A DNA stretch of 27,699 nt from Acanthamoeba lenticulata. Its lineage: Eukaryota; Discosea; Longamoebia; Acanthamoebidae. Location of the stretch: NCBI GenBank assembly GCA_002179805.1, contig NAVB01001060.1:1-27699 (forward strand), written 5' to 3'. Below are positions 1 to 8,911 of this stretch, piece after piece (position 1 is the stretch's first letter; each line of letters opens with the position of its first letter). A program made the position numbers and the translations under genes. The notes below the pieces were generated by a model. The model was not told the origin of the DNA and searched no databases. It saw only the letters and a list, made by a program, of their open reading frames with translations.

Positions 1-15
1 GCTCATTTGCTGCAG

Positions 16-789
16 GTACCCGTGGGCCTTCCGAGTCTACACGCGCGCGATTGAGGACGACATCACCGAGGCCGTGGAGGAGCAAGTCATGTGCAGCGCC
101 TCCACCGGCACCGAATGGTGCGCGCCTGGGCGAGGCTTTTTGCAAACGCGCCCCGCGTGTTGACTCACAACTGGTCCACACACATGCACACATGTACGCA
201 GCGGGATGTCGACGCGGATCAACGTGGGGGCGTGGTACCTCATGCTCATCGATCTCAGCTGCCACGGCTTCGTCCTCTTTGCGTGCCTCTGCTCCACGGT
301 ACGTCCACACCACCATTTATAAATAAAAAAAGAAATAAATAAATAAAAACCAGAAACAAACAAAAAATGAAACGAAACGAAACGAAAACGAAATGCAGGA
401 GACGATCACCTTGTGGGTGCGGATCCACAAGATCTTGTACACCAAGCCCTTGCGCGATTCCCTTCCGGAGATCCGCGTACGCCTGCAGCTGAATCACCTC
501 CACCACCAGCCGTGTCCCCTTCCCCCACGCGTGGCTGACATTCACAAAACACAACAGGACATGGTCTCGTCGAGCGGCAACGGCGGGTGGAGCCAGTCGG
601 CCTCGCGCAGCAAGCATCGCAGCGTCACGACCAAGTACGCTTCCTCTCTCTCTCTCTCTCTCGCTCTGTTGTCGATTTCTTCTCACTTGCCGTTCCACGC
701 ACACGCGCGCTGCAATGCAACACAGGTCCGCGGGCAGCTCCGACACCAAGAGCTCCAGCCTTGCGGGCGACGAGGACGCCGGCCTGTAA
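16..789 (+). CDS. C-terminal part of a multi-pass membrane protein, Frizzled/Smoothened-like GPCR (5' end outside window)
   Basis: Five exons join in phase: 16-117, 202-298, 399-476, 558-634, 726-789 (TAA). The fragment reads as an extracellular loop with an acidic stretch and two cysteines, then a hydrophobic helix (GAWYLMLIDLSCHGFVLFAC), then ETITLWVRIHKIL and a serine-rich tail ending GDEDAGL. In Frizzled/Smoothened-family receptors the last extracellular loop also carries conserved cysteines, and the last helix is followed by a short Ser/Thr-Trp-Arg amphipathic segment; amoebozoans hold many such receptors. The order and spacing here resemble that pattern, but only one transmembrane segment is in the window, so the family call is inference. 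It could be another polytopic protein. A poly(A) signal overlaps the stop codon. Confidence 0.5.
644..662. repeat. (CT)n microsatellite in an intron
   Basis: An uninterrupted CT dinucleotide run lies in the last intron of the receptor-like gene (635-725), between the donor at 635 and the acceptor at 724-725. It probably doubles as pyrimidine-rich splicing sequence. Confidence 0.8.
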
Positions 790-793
790 TAAA
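788..793 (+). terminator. Poly(A) signal AATAAA of the receptor-like gene
   Basis: The canonical hexamer begins one base into the TAA stop codon, so the 3' UTR would be very short. Confidence 0.5.
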
Positions 794-979
794 ACAAACA
801 ATTTGTTTAAAGCATCAATTCAACATCAGGGTCGGGCAGAGCCGCGCGAGCGATTGTTCCGTGCACCAAGTCTGCTTTTTTTCGTGTTAAGGGTTTTTTT
901 CCCAACTTTGCTGTTGTAAATAAGTTTAAGGACAACCGTTTACGACCATAAGAACACAAAGGCACGGACGAAGCAGAAG

Positions 980-3655
980 ATGGAACAAGCACGGTTCAAG
1001 CGAGACAAGAAAGATAACCAACACGGCGTAAAAAAAGGAGCCGACCAGGTACAAGGTGAAGTGAGCCACTACCTGCGGCAGCTCGAAAGGGACGAGGCCA
1101 AGCCGAGCACCAAAAAACTCTCCAAGAAGGACCGCCACATCGCTCAGCTTGCCGCCAAGCGGCGGGCGCGCACCTTGCAAACGAAAGGAAGAAGGTGGCG
1201 AATCACACCAGGACTCCATGAACAAGAGCCACGTCAGGTGAGTCTCCGTTGAAGGACAGAAGCCCTTTGTCGCCCCCATAGGACTGACCGTGATGTGGGG
1301 TCGCGACGGGCATAGCCTCCAGCACCAACAGCATGGGAAGTGGAAGAGAAGTGGCTGCAAGGACGTGAGCAGGCTGGCGGGATCGAGCCGGCTGACTGGC
1401 GCTCTCCCTATCTACTTCACTGCGTCTCCTTCCTCTCCCACGCTTCGTACCACCACCTCTGCTTTCTTTTTTCATTATTTATTTGTAAATCTATGTTATA
1501 TATACATTTATTCTTATATGCGGACCTCGTTGGGGGATGAGGGCAGAGAACGGATGCGCATGAGCGCGTTGCACAGTCTCTTTACCTTCCTCTCGCTTGA
1601 CCCTCTGCCCGAGGACGACCTGTTCGACCAAAGCGTCGCCCGCGATATTGACATCTTGCTGGACCAGCACGGGGACGACCTTGTTCGTGTGCTGAAGCGA
1701 CGCATAGGTGACGTGGACGAGCCGGAGGAGGAAAAGCTGGTGGCGGTCAACATCATCGGCCTCATGTTCCTCTGGTCGTCCGAATGCGCCGAGCTCGTCG
1801 TCTCACCCGAGCGAGGCCTCTTGGCCTTTTTGCGCACCGTTGCCACCAAGGGCCTCGGGGCAGACGTCGACGCTGGCGAAGATGAGGCCAACGCCAAGCG
1901 AGAACGGAGGAGTCTCGACGAGAAAGACGTGCGAGGAGCGGTAATGTCAAAGGGTTAACGCTACACACCGTGAAGTGAATGCTGAGACACGCACGCGTGC
2001 TCAGGTGGTCGAGCTGCTTGGCGTGATCCAGTTTGTGGAGTTCTTTTGGACGAGTTCCGAATTCGATGATGATGACAGCGACGACGACAAGAACGAGGAC
2101 GCGCTGTGCAAGCACGCGCAAGAGGTGCTCGACGCGATGAATTCCGTCTTCATGCCTCTGTGTGCCGAGGAGTCAGCGCCGCACGCGAGGTGCGGGGCCA
2201 TCTCGTCGTTGGGCCTGCTGGGCACTCTCTTGCCTCCGAGTGAAGTCGCCCAGTGGATCGAAGAGTGCGTTCCTTCTTCTTCTTCTTCTTCTTCGTAGTC
2301 TTCTATTCGGTCTTTGCCGAACACACGCCTCACCTGTAAGCAAACAGGAATGTGGAGATGCTTAAAATTCTGCTTTGGTCGGAAGACAACGTCGCGCTAC
2401 AGCTCGCCACGGTGGAGACGCTGCTGGCGCTGTTTGCAATTCTTCGGGAGGAAATGGCCCACCAGGAGGAAGACGAGGTCGCAGTCGGCAAGGTCGGTCA
2501 ACGCGAGGTGTACGAGCTCGAACAAACTCTGGTTCAGCTTTGCGAGCATGCAGCCTCGCGAAGCAAGAAGAATGACGACCGCTCAAAAGAGCTCAAGAGG
2601 AGAGCCCAGAGGCTGCTTCGTCTCCTTCATTGCATGAATGGCCTGTCTGGCGGTGACGAGGCACGTCATGACTTCTCTCGCCGTAAAATTCTTTGTTTGA
2701 CCTGACACGTTTTCTTCTTCTTCTTCTTCTTCAGGACGATGGCGAAGGTGAGGATGAAGGTGATGACGATGATGATGATGAAGTGAGGTTGTACTTGCGT
2801 CGAGCTTCTATGGACCCCAAGCACGACGTCATGCGTGCTGAGCTTGTGGCTCGTTCTGAGTGGTTCGGGGATCTCCAACAACGGAAATGTATGGTCAGCT
2901 TCCTGATGTGAGTCTCGTGCAGGAACAAGAAGAGGGTCAGCTCTCTGTTTGCCATCGTCGGGCCTGCCCTCTGCATCTACGCTCGAGTACGAGAGAAGAG
3001 CAGCCTAATATCCTCATGGCGTGGCAAACTAACACTTACTCTATATGATATGATCCAGGGAAGCGTGCTTTGCGACTTGATTACAAGCATAATCGAGGAA
3101 GAAGATCTGGTTGTCAGCTTCCGCCCCATGCGCTCCGACCAGCCAGATGAGGAGCGACTTTATCATCAGGTAGCCACAATTTCTGAAAGTTCTTTTTTTT
3201 TTTTTTGAAATATTTTTTTAACTGGAGAAAGAAACTAGAAAAAGGTGAAGGGCAGCAACTACAACAAGGGCTTGTTCGATCGCTTCACGTTAGGTGTCCG
3301 CTCGGCTGTCCGCCATGAGCAATGCAGGAGTGGGCCCAAGGTACATCCCACTGACTTGGCGTCTTTCAAGAGGATCCATCCTCTTTCTCACTCGTTCCTC
3401 ATTCATCAGCTGGTGAAGGACGCTCCAGCTGCCCCTCTGCCTGATGGCAGTCGTGGTTGCGCTGACAACTCTCATGGTGTCATAGTAACTCCTAAGTGCG
3501 TCCCAAGCCTTTTATCGATTGTATACAGGTGAATACTAACACGATCAAGCAGGTATGAGCGAAACACCAACAAAGAGCAACCACCGAAACCACTTGGGAT
3601 AGCACCAGCACTGATGAATGCGGCAGCATGGCCACACCTCAATCACATGAGTTGA
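980..3655 (+). CDS. HEAT/ARM-repeat protein resembling interferon-related developmental regulator (IFRD)
   Basis: Supported exons: 980-1237 (basic N-terminus), about 1542-1940, 2005-2264, 2348 to about 2650, 2735-2907, then 3059-3169, 3245-3340, 3410-3495, 3553-3655 (TGA). Amphipathic helices include ISSLGLLGTLLPPSEVAQW. The exon at 2348 reads LKILLWSEDNVALQLATVET, then ALFAILREE, then a lysine/arginine helix KELKRRAQRLLRLL. This order matches the end of the IFRD domain (LL.S.D...R.A..E.LALLFE, then KHRAKVDKRKQR). IFRD proteins are HEAT-like adaptors in transcriptional control or ribosome binding. Acidic D/E runs break the protein at 2060-2090 and 2740-2780. The junctions 1237/1542, about 2650/2735 and 2907/2923 are not clean, and the last four exons are unrecognised. 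The first exon could belong to a separate small gene. Confidence 0.5.
2271..2297. repeat. (TTC)n tract at an intron start
   Basis: A TTC/TCT trinucleotide run follows the donor at 2265. A second run at 2711-2732 immediately precedes the acceptor at 2733-2734, where it acts as the polypyrimidine tract. Confidence 0.7.
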
Positions 3656-3713
3656 GTGAAAGGCCTTAGGCACGTGTTAATCCGCTTTCACAGCTGGACG
3701 GAGGCGACTGCCC

Positions 3714-3719
3714 AATAAA
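3714..3719 (+). terminator. Poly(A) signal AATAAA of the IFRD-like gene
   Basis: The hexamer lies 59 nt after the TGA at 3653-3655. It sits between that stop and the convergent stop codon of the SANT gene (3797-3799), so the two 3' UTRs are likely to overlap. Confidence 0.5.
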
Positions 3720-3796
3720 GAGAAGCTGGAGAGTCTCACTTACTGTCCTTCGCACAAGATGCACGATCCGGCATGCTGGAAGGGTGTGGACTGATA

Positions 3797-5339
3797 TCAA
3801 ACGATCTGTTTGTATTCGCGTCTGTACAAATTCTCTCAGCCACTCGGTGTCGGTACCCAAGTTGGAATCAAACGTCCTCACTTTCCTTCTCTACACCGCT
3901 GCTGTTGTCATCATCTTCATCATTCTCTCGGTTGAATGCAGCCTGTGCCCAGAGTCTCCAAGCCTTGTCGTCGACTTCTTCGGTGGCGCTGCTATCAAGA
4001 AAGCTGAGTAAAACGCTGGTACGTACAAACCAATGGAGCAAGCTGAAGAGAACCTTCAACGTCTGGAGGTTGAACGACTTCGGTTTCCCGACGCCTTGAC
4101 GACTTACGTCCTCTCGTAATCTTACGAGTTATCTGGTTGATGTACCCATCGATCTCGTCCCTGTAGCTCTTTGGAGTCAGTACAGTAAGTCGACGTTGCG
4201 TAGCAAGTTGCCGCACCTATCCACCTCTCGAAGAATCTCTGGGCTCGAAGGAGCAGAAGAGGGGGATGACGGAGACAGCTCAACAAGTGGCGCCTGAGAC
4301 AAGAGCTGTTCAGAAAATGTCGACGAGAGGAGAATGCCACAGTACCTCAAGGGCAAAAGACTCGTCATCACTTAGTCCCAGGGAAGATGGCAAGTCGTCT
4401 CGAGTAGGGCTGCAACCTTCGAAGTAATCATCGTGATAGTTTTCTTCCACCTTCTTTACCATGCTTCGCAGGACGCGCTTGCGTTTGTTGGTGCCAAAGT
4501 TGCACTCTGGGAAACGTCAGAAGCAAGAGAGGCGATCATGATGAAGTTCTATACCTTCAAGGCTGAAGTCCAAGCTCTTGTGCTTCCTTGCCCGTTTCTT
4601 CTGCTTCTTCTTCTTCTCGATCTCAGGTTGAAACGATAAGCGTCTTGCAGGCCCAGGAGCTGGCGAATACGGGCTGCACTTAGTCTTTGCGATTGGAGGG
4701 GTGAAGGCACCTACCAACGCATAGCTCGTGATACTTTTCCAGGCAGGCGTGAGCGCTCCTCTTTGTGCCGCAGTCTTTGCTCACTTGGCTGGCGACTTCA
4801 TTCCAGAAGTACGGATCGGTTGGTGTGATAGTCCTTTGACTCTGGCGGAGTGTATCTACCTCCTGCACAAACGCGCATCAGAGGAGCATCGACACCCGAG
4901 AGGGTTGTCAACGTACCCGCGAGCTCCACTTCAGGCCTGGGGATAGAGGCGTTTCAGCTGGTGTTGCAGGGCGAGGAGAGCCATTGACGGCGTGCCGACT
5001 CGAAGAAGAAAGAGAACGGCGTGTGGTAGGCGTGCATGGCAGCACCAGAGATGTTGCAACAGGCTGCGCTCGAGGCGGCGTTTGAGGTAGAAGGACAATA
5101 GGAACAGTTACCCGGTTGCCGCCACTCTGGTGAGGCTCTTCGCTTGATCTAGTTGGAACTGGACGTTTCGTGGTCGTTTGATTTCGTAGAGTCTTATCCT
5201 CCTCTTGCACCACCGCGCGGTTCTTGCGAGGTCTCCCCCTGTTGCGAGGTGGCATGCCGCTTGCAGAAGAATGCCCTTGGGTGGCAGCTCTTCCCTCTCG
5301 AGCACGGCAACGTTCGGTTGACCTCTTCTTGCGTTTCAT
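3797..5339 (-). CDS. AT-hook and SANT domain protein, Mis18BP1/KNL2-like (centromere licensing factor candidate)
   Basis: Eight exons on the minus strand join in phase: 5339-4917, 4862-4719, 4684-4555, 4506-4346, 4305-4225, 4168-4104, 4003-3874, 3832-3797; about 389 residues. An in-frame stop upstream supports the ATG at 5339. Residues 33-39 hold an AT-hook core (RGRPRK). A SANT/Myb-like domain starts near residue 138, across the first junction (KWSSR then EVDTLRQSQ), and runs through PYFWNEVASQV and RSAHACLEKYHEL. Next come a lysine-rich linker, then GTNKRKRVLRSMVKKVEE followed by DDYFEG. A SANT domain followed by a basic KRKR..R.MVKKVE segment and an acidic DD.FE is the layout of the Mis18BP1 C-terminus, which helps deposit CENP-A. 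No SANTA domain is visible. Without a search this could be another SANT chromatin protein. Confidence 0.6.
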
Positions 5340-5561
5340 GTAGTCGCAACGTTGACGCAGCTACGCTCGCCTTCTTCGCCAGAAATGAAGGGACGACACT
5401 TGCCTGCCTGTGAAGAAAAGGCAAACTATTCCCGGAATTTCTGGTATGAATGAACAGCAGTTCGTTCATGCACAGCAAGGAAAAAGGCCAAGAAAACAAT
5501 TAACCACACACGATGTTTGCACTGAAGGCAACGTTGTCTTGTCTGCCCCACCCTAGCTCAG
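5340..5561. promoter_or_regulatory. Divergent intergenic region between the SANT and D123 genes
   Basis: Only 222 nt separate the ATG of the minus-strand SANT gene (5339) from the ATG of the plus-strand ATP-grasp gene (5562), so both promoters must lie here or overlap neighbouring exons. I see no clear TATA box. A minus-strand CAG acceptor-like site in this region could end a 5' UTR intron of the SANT gene. Confidence 0.45.
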
Positions 5562-6965
5562 ATGAATGCCAAGAGGGAGAGCGAGCTGCGATACTGGAAC
5601 ACCTTCTCGGTGCACGTCTGGTACGAACCGCTGAAGGAATTGACGTTCCCGTCGTCATTCCTCTCGTACGGCCCACCCCCAGCTCCTGCTCCACCCCACG
5701 CACCAGCGTTGTTCATCACCACGAGGCAATGGCCACCATTAAAGCCGTGGTACTTGTAGAGTGAGCGTGGAGGAGGCACAAGCATGCATTGCCTACCAGG
5801 AGAGGCTGCTGGCAACCCTGACCGATGATGTGACTCTTCGTGCTTCTTGTGCCCCCGACGCAATGGACATTCCAGACTATGACGACTGCCCACTGTTACT
5901 AGGCCTCGAGCAGCGCATGAACCCCATCATTGAACGTTACGTCAAGGTGCGCGGCACGTGTTTTCCGTCCAAACCAGATGCCTCATCACCGCCACACAGG
6001 AGAGCGGTGGCGCGTTTGTCAAGCTGTCCGATCGAAGCCCCAAGGACGCGGCCACCGAGCGTGGGCGCATCTACAAGTTCCTTCGCCTTCCTGAGGAGCA
6101 CGAACAGCTCAACTTGTCCAGCAATGCTGTGGGCCTCCCCGCGGTCTACCGCGCAATGATGGGTGCCCTCAAAGTCACCAGTGGGCGAGAGGCCTTGAAG
6201 CTCTTACTCATAAGGTCAACTCAATCCCGGGTTGGTCATTTCATCTTCACGCTTCAAGTTGTACGCTGACGTTGTAGAGCTTCAGCTTTCGGACATTAGA
6301 AGATGTGCAGACCAGGCTCGATTACCGTGAGAAGCTTTGGGAGCTGAACCTCGTCATCCGCCAGTGGGTCGACTTTGACATCGCCTACGAGCTTCGCGCT
6401 TTCGTCTGCAACAACCAGCTCACGGCCGTTTCGCAGTACTACTACGACTGCTACTTTGACGTTGTAGCGCGCCAGAAGGACCTCATCGCGCGTAGTGTTC
6501 AACACTTTTGGGAGACTCAGGTGCGCTCAAGGCCGTAAAGTCTCAAACGTGCATGTTGGAAACGATGATGATGACGATGATGGTGGTGGTGTGCTAGGTC
6601 AAGGGAAAGCCCCCATACGAGAGCTATGTGATCGACTTCACGGTGCTGCCCCATGAGGGACTAGCCGAGGGCGAGCTGCTGCCTGTGACGATCGTCGAGC
6701 TTAACCCTTTTGATGAGTACACGGATTCGACTCTCTTCAATTGGAAGCTGCACCACCAGTACGTACTCGCCGCCTGCTCGCGTCGTGTAGGCATCTCCAG
6801 CGAAACGACTTGGTTGGTTGACGACTCGCCAGGACACTGCACCAGGGCCCCTTCACCTTCAAAATCGTGGAGCGTGAGTCCGTGGAGACGAAGCGGACAT
6901 GGTGGAAACGCATCCTGACAGAGGCCCGCGCCAGCCAGCGCGCACCTTACCGCGATCAGACATGA
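5562..6965 (+). CDS. D123/CDC123-family ATP-grasp protein
   Basis: Six exons join in phase: 5562-5665, 5760-5946, 6000-6214, 6280-6520, 6598-6758, 6833-6965; 346 residues. The start reads YWNTFSVHVWYEPLKELTFP, like the FSxWYP...V..P opening of CDC123. The core has GGAFVKLSDRSPKDA (as in CDC123 FPKLNWSAPRDA), then LVIRQWVDFDIAYELRAFV (LVLRKW...EFRCFV), QYYYDCYFD, and VELNPFDEYTDSTLFNW (DFNPFGEVTDSLLFTW). CDC123 is an ATP-grasp chaperone for assembly of translation factor eIF2. These matches place the gene in that superfamily with high confidence. The SPKDA version is seen in CDC123-like paralogues, so it may not be the eIF2 chaperone itself. The C-terminus extends about 45 residues past the last motif. 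Confidence 0.85.
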
Positions 6966-7440
6966 GCGAAACGTGTACCGAGGCGCAAAGCCTTTATTGT
7001 TTCGTTTGGTGATGGACCTTCCTACAAGGACAGGCACTACCGCAGTACCAAAAGGACCGCCTAGATAAGGGCTGGTCTATCAATCGTAGATCTTGGTTGG
7101 GACGGGTGGTAGCGAGTAGGCAGGACCAAGGCGCTGCTTCAGCAAGTCCAATACTTGTAGAGAGTATTGGTCAGCCAGTGAGTGGTCCTCCATCTGTTCG
7201 CAACCTCGTGAGTTGGTTCAAACAAACACAAACAACAGCGATTCACGTAACCATGGTGTCATTGGTAATGCGACCATCATCTGATCGCGAGTAGCTTACG
7301 TAGTGATTCAACCTCACATCTGGGTTGCGATCAGTGGTCAGAACCAGTCAATAACTTCCTCGGCTTCAGGTACCATTGGATTCAAAGCGGCCCCGCCGAA
7401 TTCCCTCACCTGCACTCCGATGTACAACCCACATTGAGGC
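6966..7440. other. Intergenic region between convergent D123 and GT92 genes
   Basis: About 475 nt with no supported gene. Short open frames exist (for example 7097-7294 +) but show no splice logic or recognisable motif. A small perfect inverted repeat (7148-7155 / 7163-7170) is the only structured element I see. Confidence 0.5.
7148..7170. repeat. 8-bp perfect inverted repeat (hairpin)
   Basis: CCAATACT and AGTATTGG flank a 7-nt loop. It lies between the 3' ends of two convergent genes, where it could affect 3' end formation or mean nothing. Confidence 0.4.
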
Positions 7441-7446
7441 TTTATT
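7441..7446 (-). terminator. Poly(A) signal of the GT92 gene
   Basis: AATAAA on the minus strand, about 60 nt after the TAA at 7506-7508. It supports that stop as the true end of the glycosyltransferase. Confidence 0.55.
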
Positions 7447-7505
7447 GTTCCTCATGAGCAGCTTTGGTCGCCTTAGACAAGGCTCCACGGCTCTGTTGTC
7501 GTTTG

Positions 7506-8823
7506 TTAACGCATTGACAGCACCGTGAGAGTGATACTTGGGGTGGTGTACCGCTCCCGCTGCACATCAAAAATGAGGCCGGTTTTGAGGCCCTCAAACC
7601 CACGTTGACTAAAGTGACAGTTCCAGAGCTGGATCACGTTCTCCTTTACTTTTTGTTGAAGGAGAGCAGTAATTGATTTATCTGATCCAAGCAAGTTAGT
7701 GAAATCCCAAGCACAACCACAAGGGCACCTACGTACTTCTGCCTTGGGACTCCCAGACATACTCATCGGTGTCACTCAGCAACGTCCAGGTAAATGATGG
7801 TCTTCCGTACACATGCAAGCAATGATTTACTGCAATAAACTGATGCAGCACATACGGCTTGTTGGGATAAGGCTTGTTCCTGTGAGGCTGTGGTTAGCAA
7901 CCAACCGCCATTACGGGTTTTAACGTACCAATTCACCAGCGTGAGGAGACCAGCCACGATATAAGGCTCCAACTGCTGTTGTGCAGCGGAGCCATTGATT
8001 TTTGAGAAGTATACGAAGAAGTGCTCCACACCCACCAATAGATGATACTCGATCCAGGTAGGAAGCGTATCGGCTTCTTCCTGTTTCCAGATTTTTGTGC
8101 AAATGCACAGGAACCCCTTGAGGCCTGCACGGCTCGAGCCATTGGATATCAACCATTGCATCGCAACTTGTGTTGAGAGCGGCACTTTGGCCACCTCCAG
8201 TGCTGGTGTTGGGTCTTGCTCATGTGCAAGGCACGATCCGTTGACCAAAGGCCTGCTGAAGAGCATCGTTCGCGAGACGACATCCTGGAGCTGGGCCACC
8301 GAGCCATTGCCCAGTTCGCCAAACGGGCACGAGAGCATGACACCTCGGGTATGAGGAGAGGGGCTTGTGGTCAGTATGGCGGGCACGAACTTTTTCTGGC
8401 CTGCACCTGCTCGACCAAAGTCGCAGTAAAAGCAGGTGTTGGACACAACGCCAGTACCCAGGAGCAGAAGAGCTCTGCGAATAGTCGAAGCGCTTAGACC
8501 AAGAGCAATCTCACTTGAGGAGGGCAGAGAGTTGGCGCGCACCGTTCACTTTCAGTGTCAAGATCAAGGATAGCGTCAGAGATGCTTATGTTTGTGTTCC
8601 TCACTCTCTGGAGGTCGAGGGGAGAGGCTGGCAGGTCATAAACAAAAGGCCCCACAGCACCGGAATTCACGCGCAAGTTGAACAACAGCCCGCCGCCAAG
8701 GACGAATGCGGCCAGGACCAGGAGAAGGACGACCACCCTCAAAGACCTCAGCTCCGTCACCATGGCAGCTGGCCTTAGATGCCCTTCTTCTTCCGAGGAC
8801 GCAACTTCGCTGGTCTTAACCAT
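7506..8823 (-). CDS. Type II membrane glycosyltransferase, family GT92 (DUF23)
   Basis: Four exons join in phase: 8823-8543, 8474-7925, 7887-7737, 7681-7506; 385 residues. An N-terminal signal anchor of about 20 hydrophobic residues near positions 30-52 (VVVLLLVLAAFVLGGGLLF) indicates a Golgi or ER type II enzyme. The lumenal part carries family hallmarks: CFYCDFGRAG, VMLSCPFGELGN, FLCICTKIWKQ, then TWIEYHLLVGVEHFFVYF, PYIVAGLLTLVNWY, a His/Asn segment VLHQFIAVNHCLHVYG, and SDTDEYV, which contains the DxD-type metal/nucleotide-sugar site. GT92 enzymes include galactosyltransferases acting on core fucose or N-glycans; the acceptor here cannot be told. The introns are short (55, 37 and 68 nt). 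The start lies only 88 nt from the stop codon of the eIF4A-like gene, which is on the same strand. Confidence 0.87.
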
Positions 8824-8911
8824 TACCTAAAAGAGCAAATCAAAGAATGGTGTACTGGAGTTCTGCTTTTTCTAATTATTATTTTTTTTTTAATTGTTGC
8901 GTAAAGGGTGG

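Noticed and set aside
1290..1535. Extra exon considered between the first two IFRD-like exons
   Set aside because: The open frame here is pyrimidine-rich and then AT-rich with no motif; no acceptor/donor pair gave a convincing peptide.
7195..7230. GGTTCAAAC-like sequence considered as a tRNA T-loop
   Set aside because: No matching acceptor, D or anticodon arms nearby.
7097..7294. 65-codon plus-strand frame in the intergenic gap
   Set aside because: No homology pattern, no splice partners, and it lies between two convergent gene ends.
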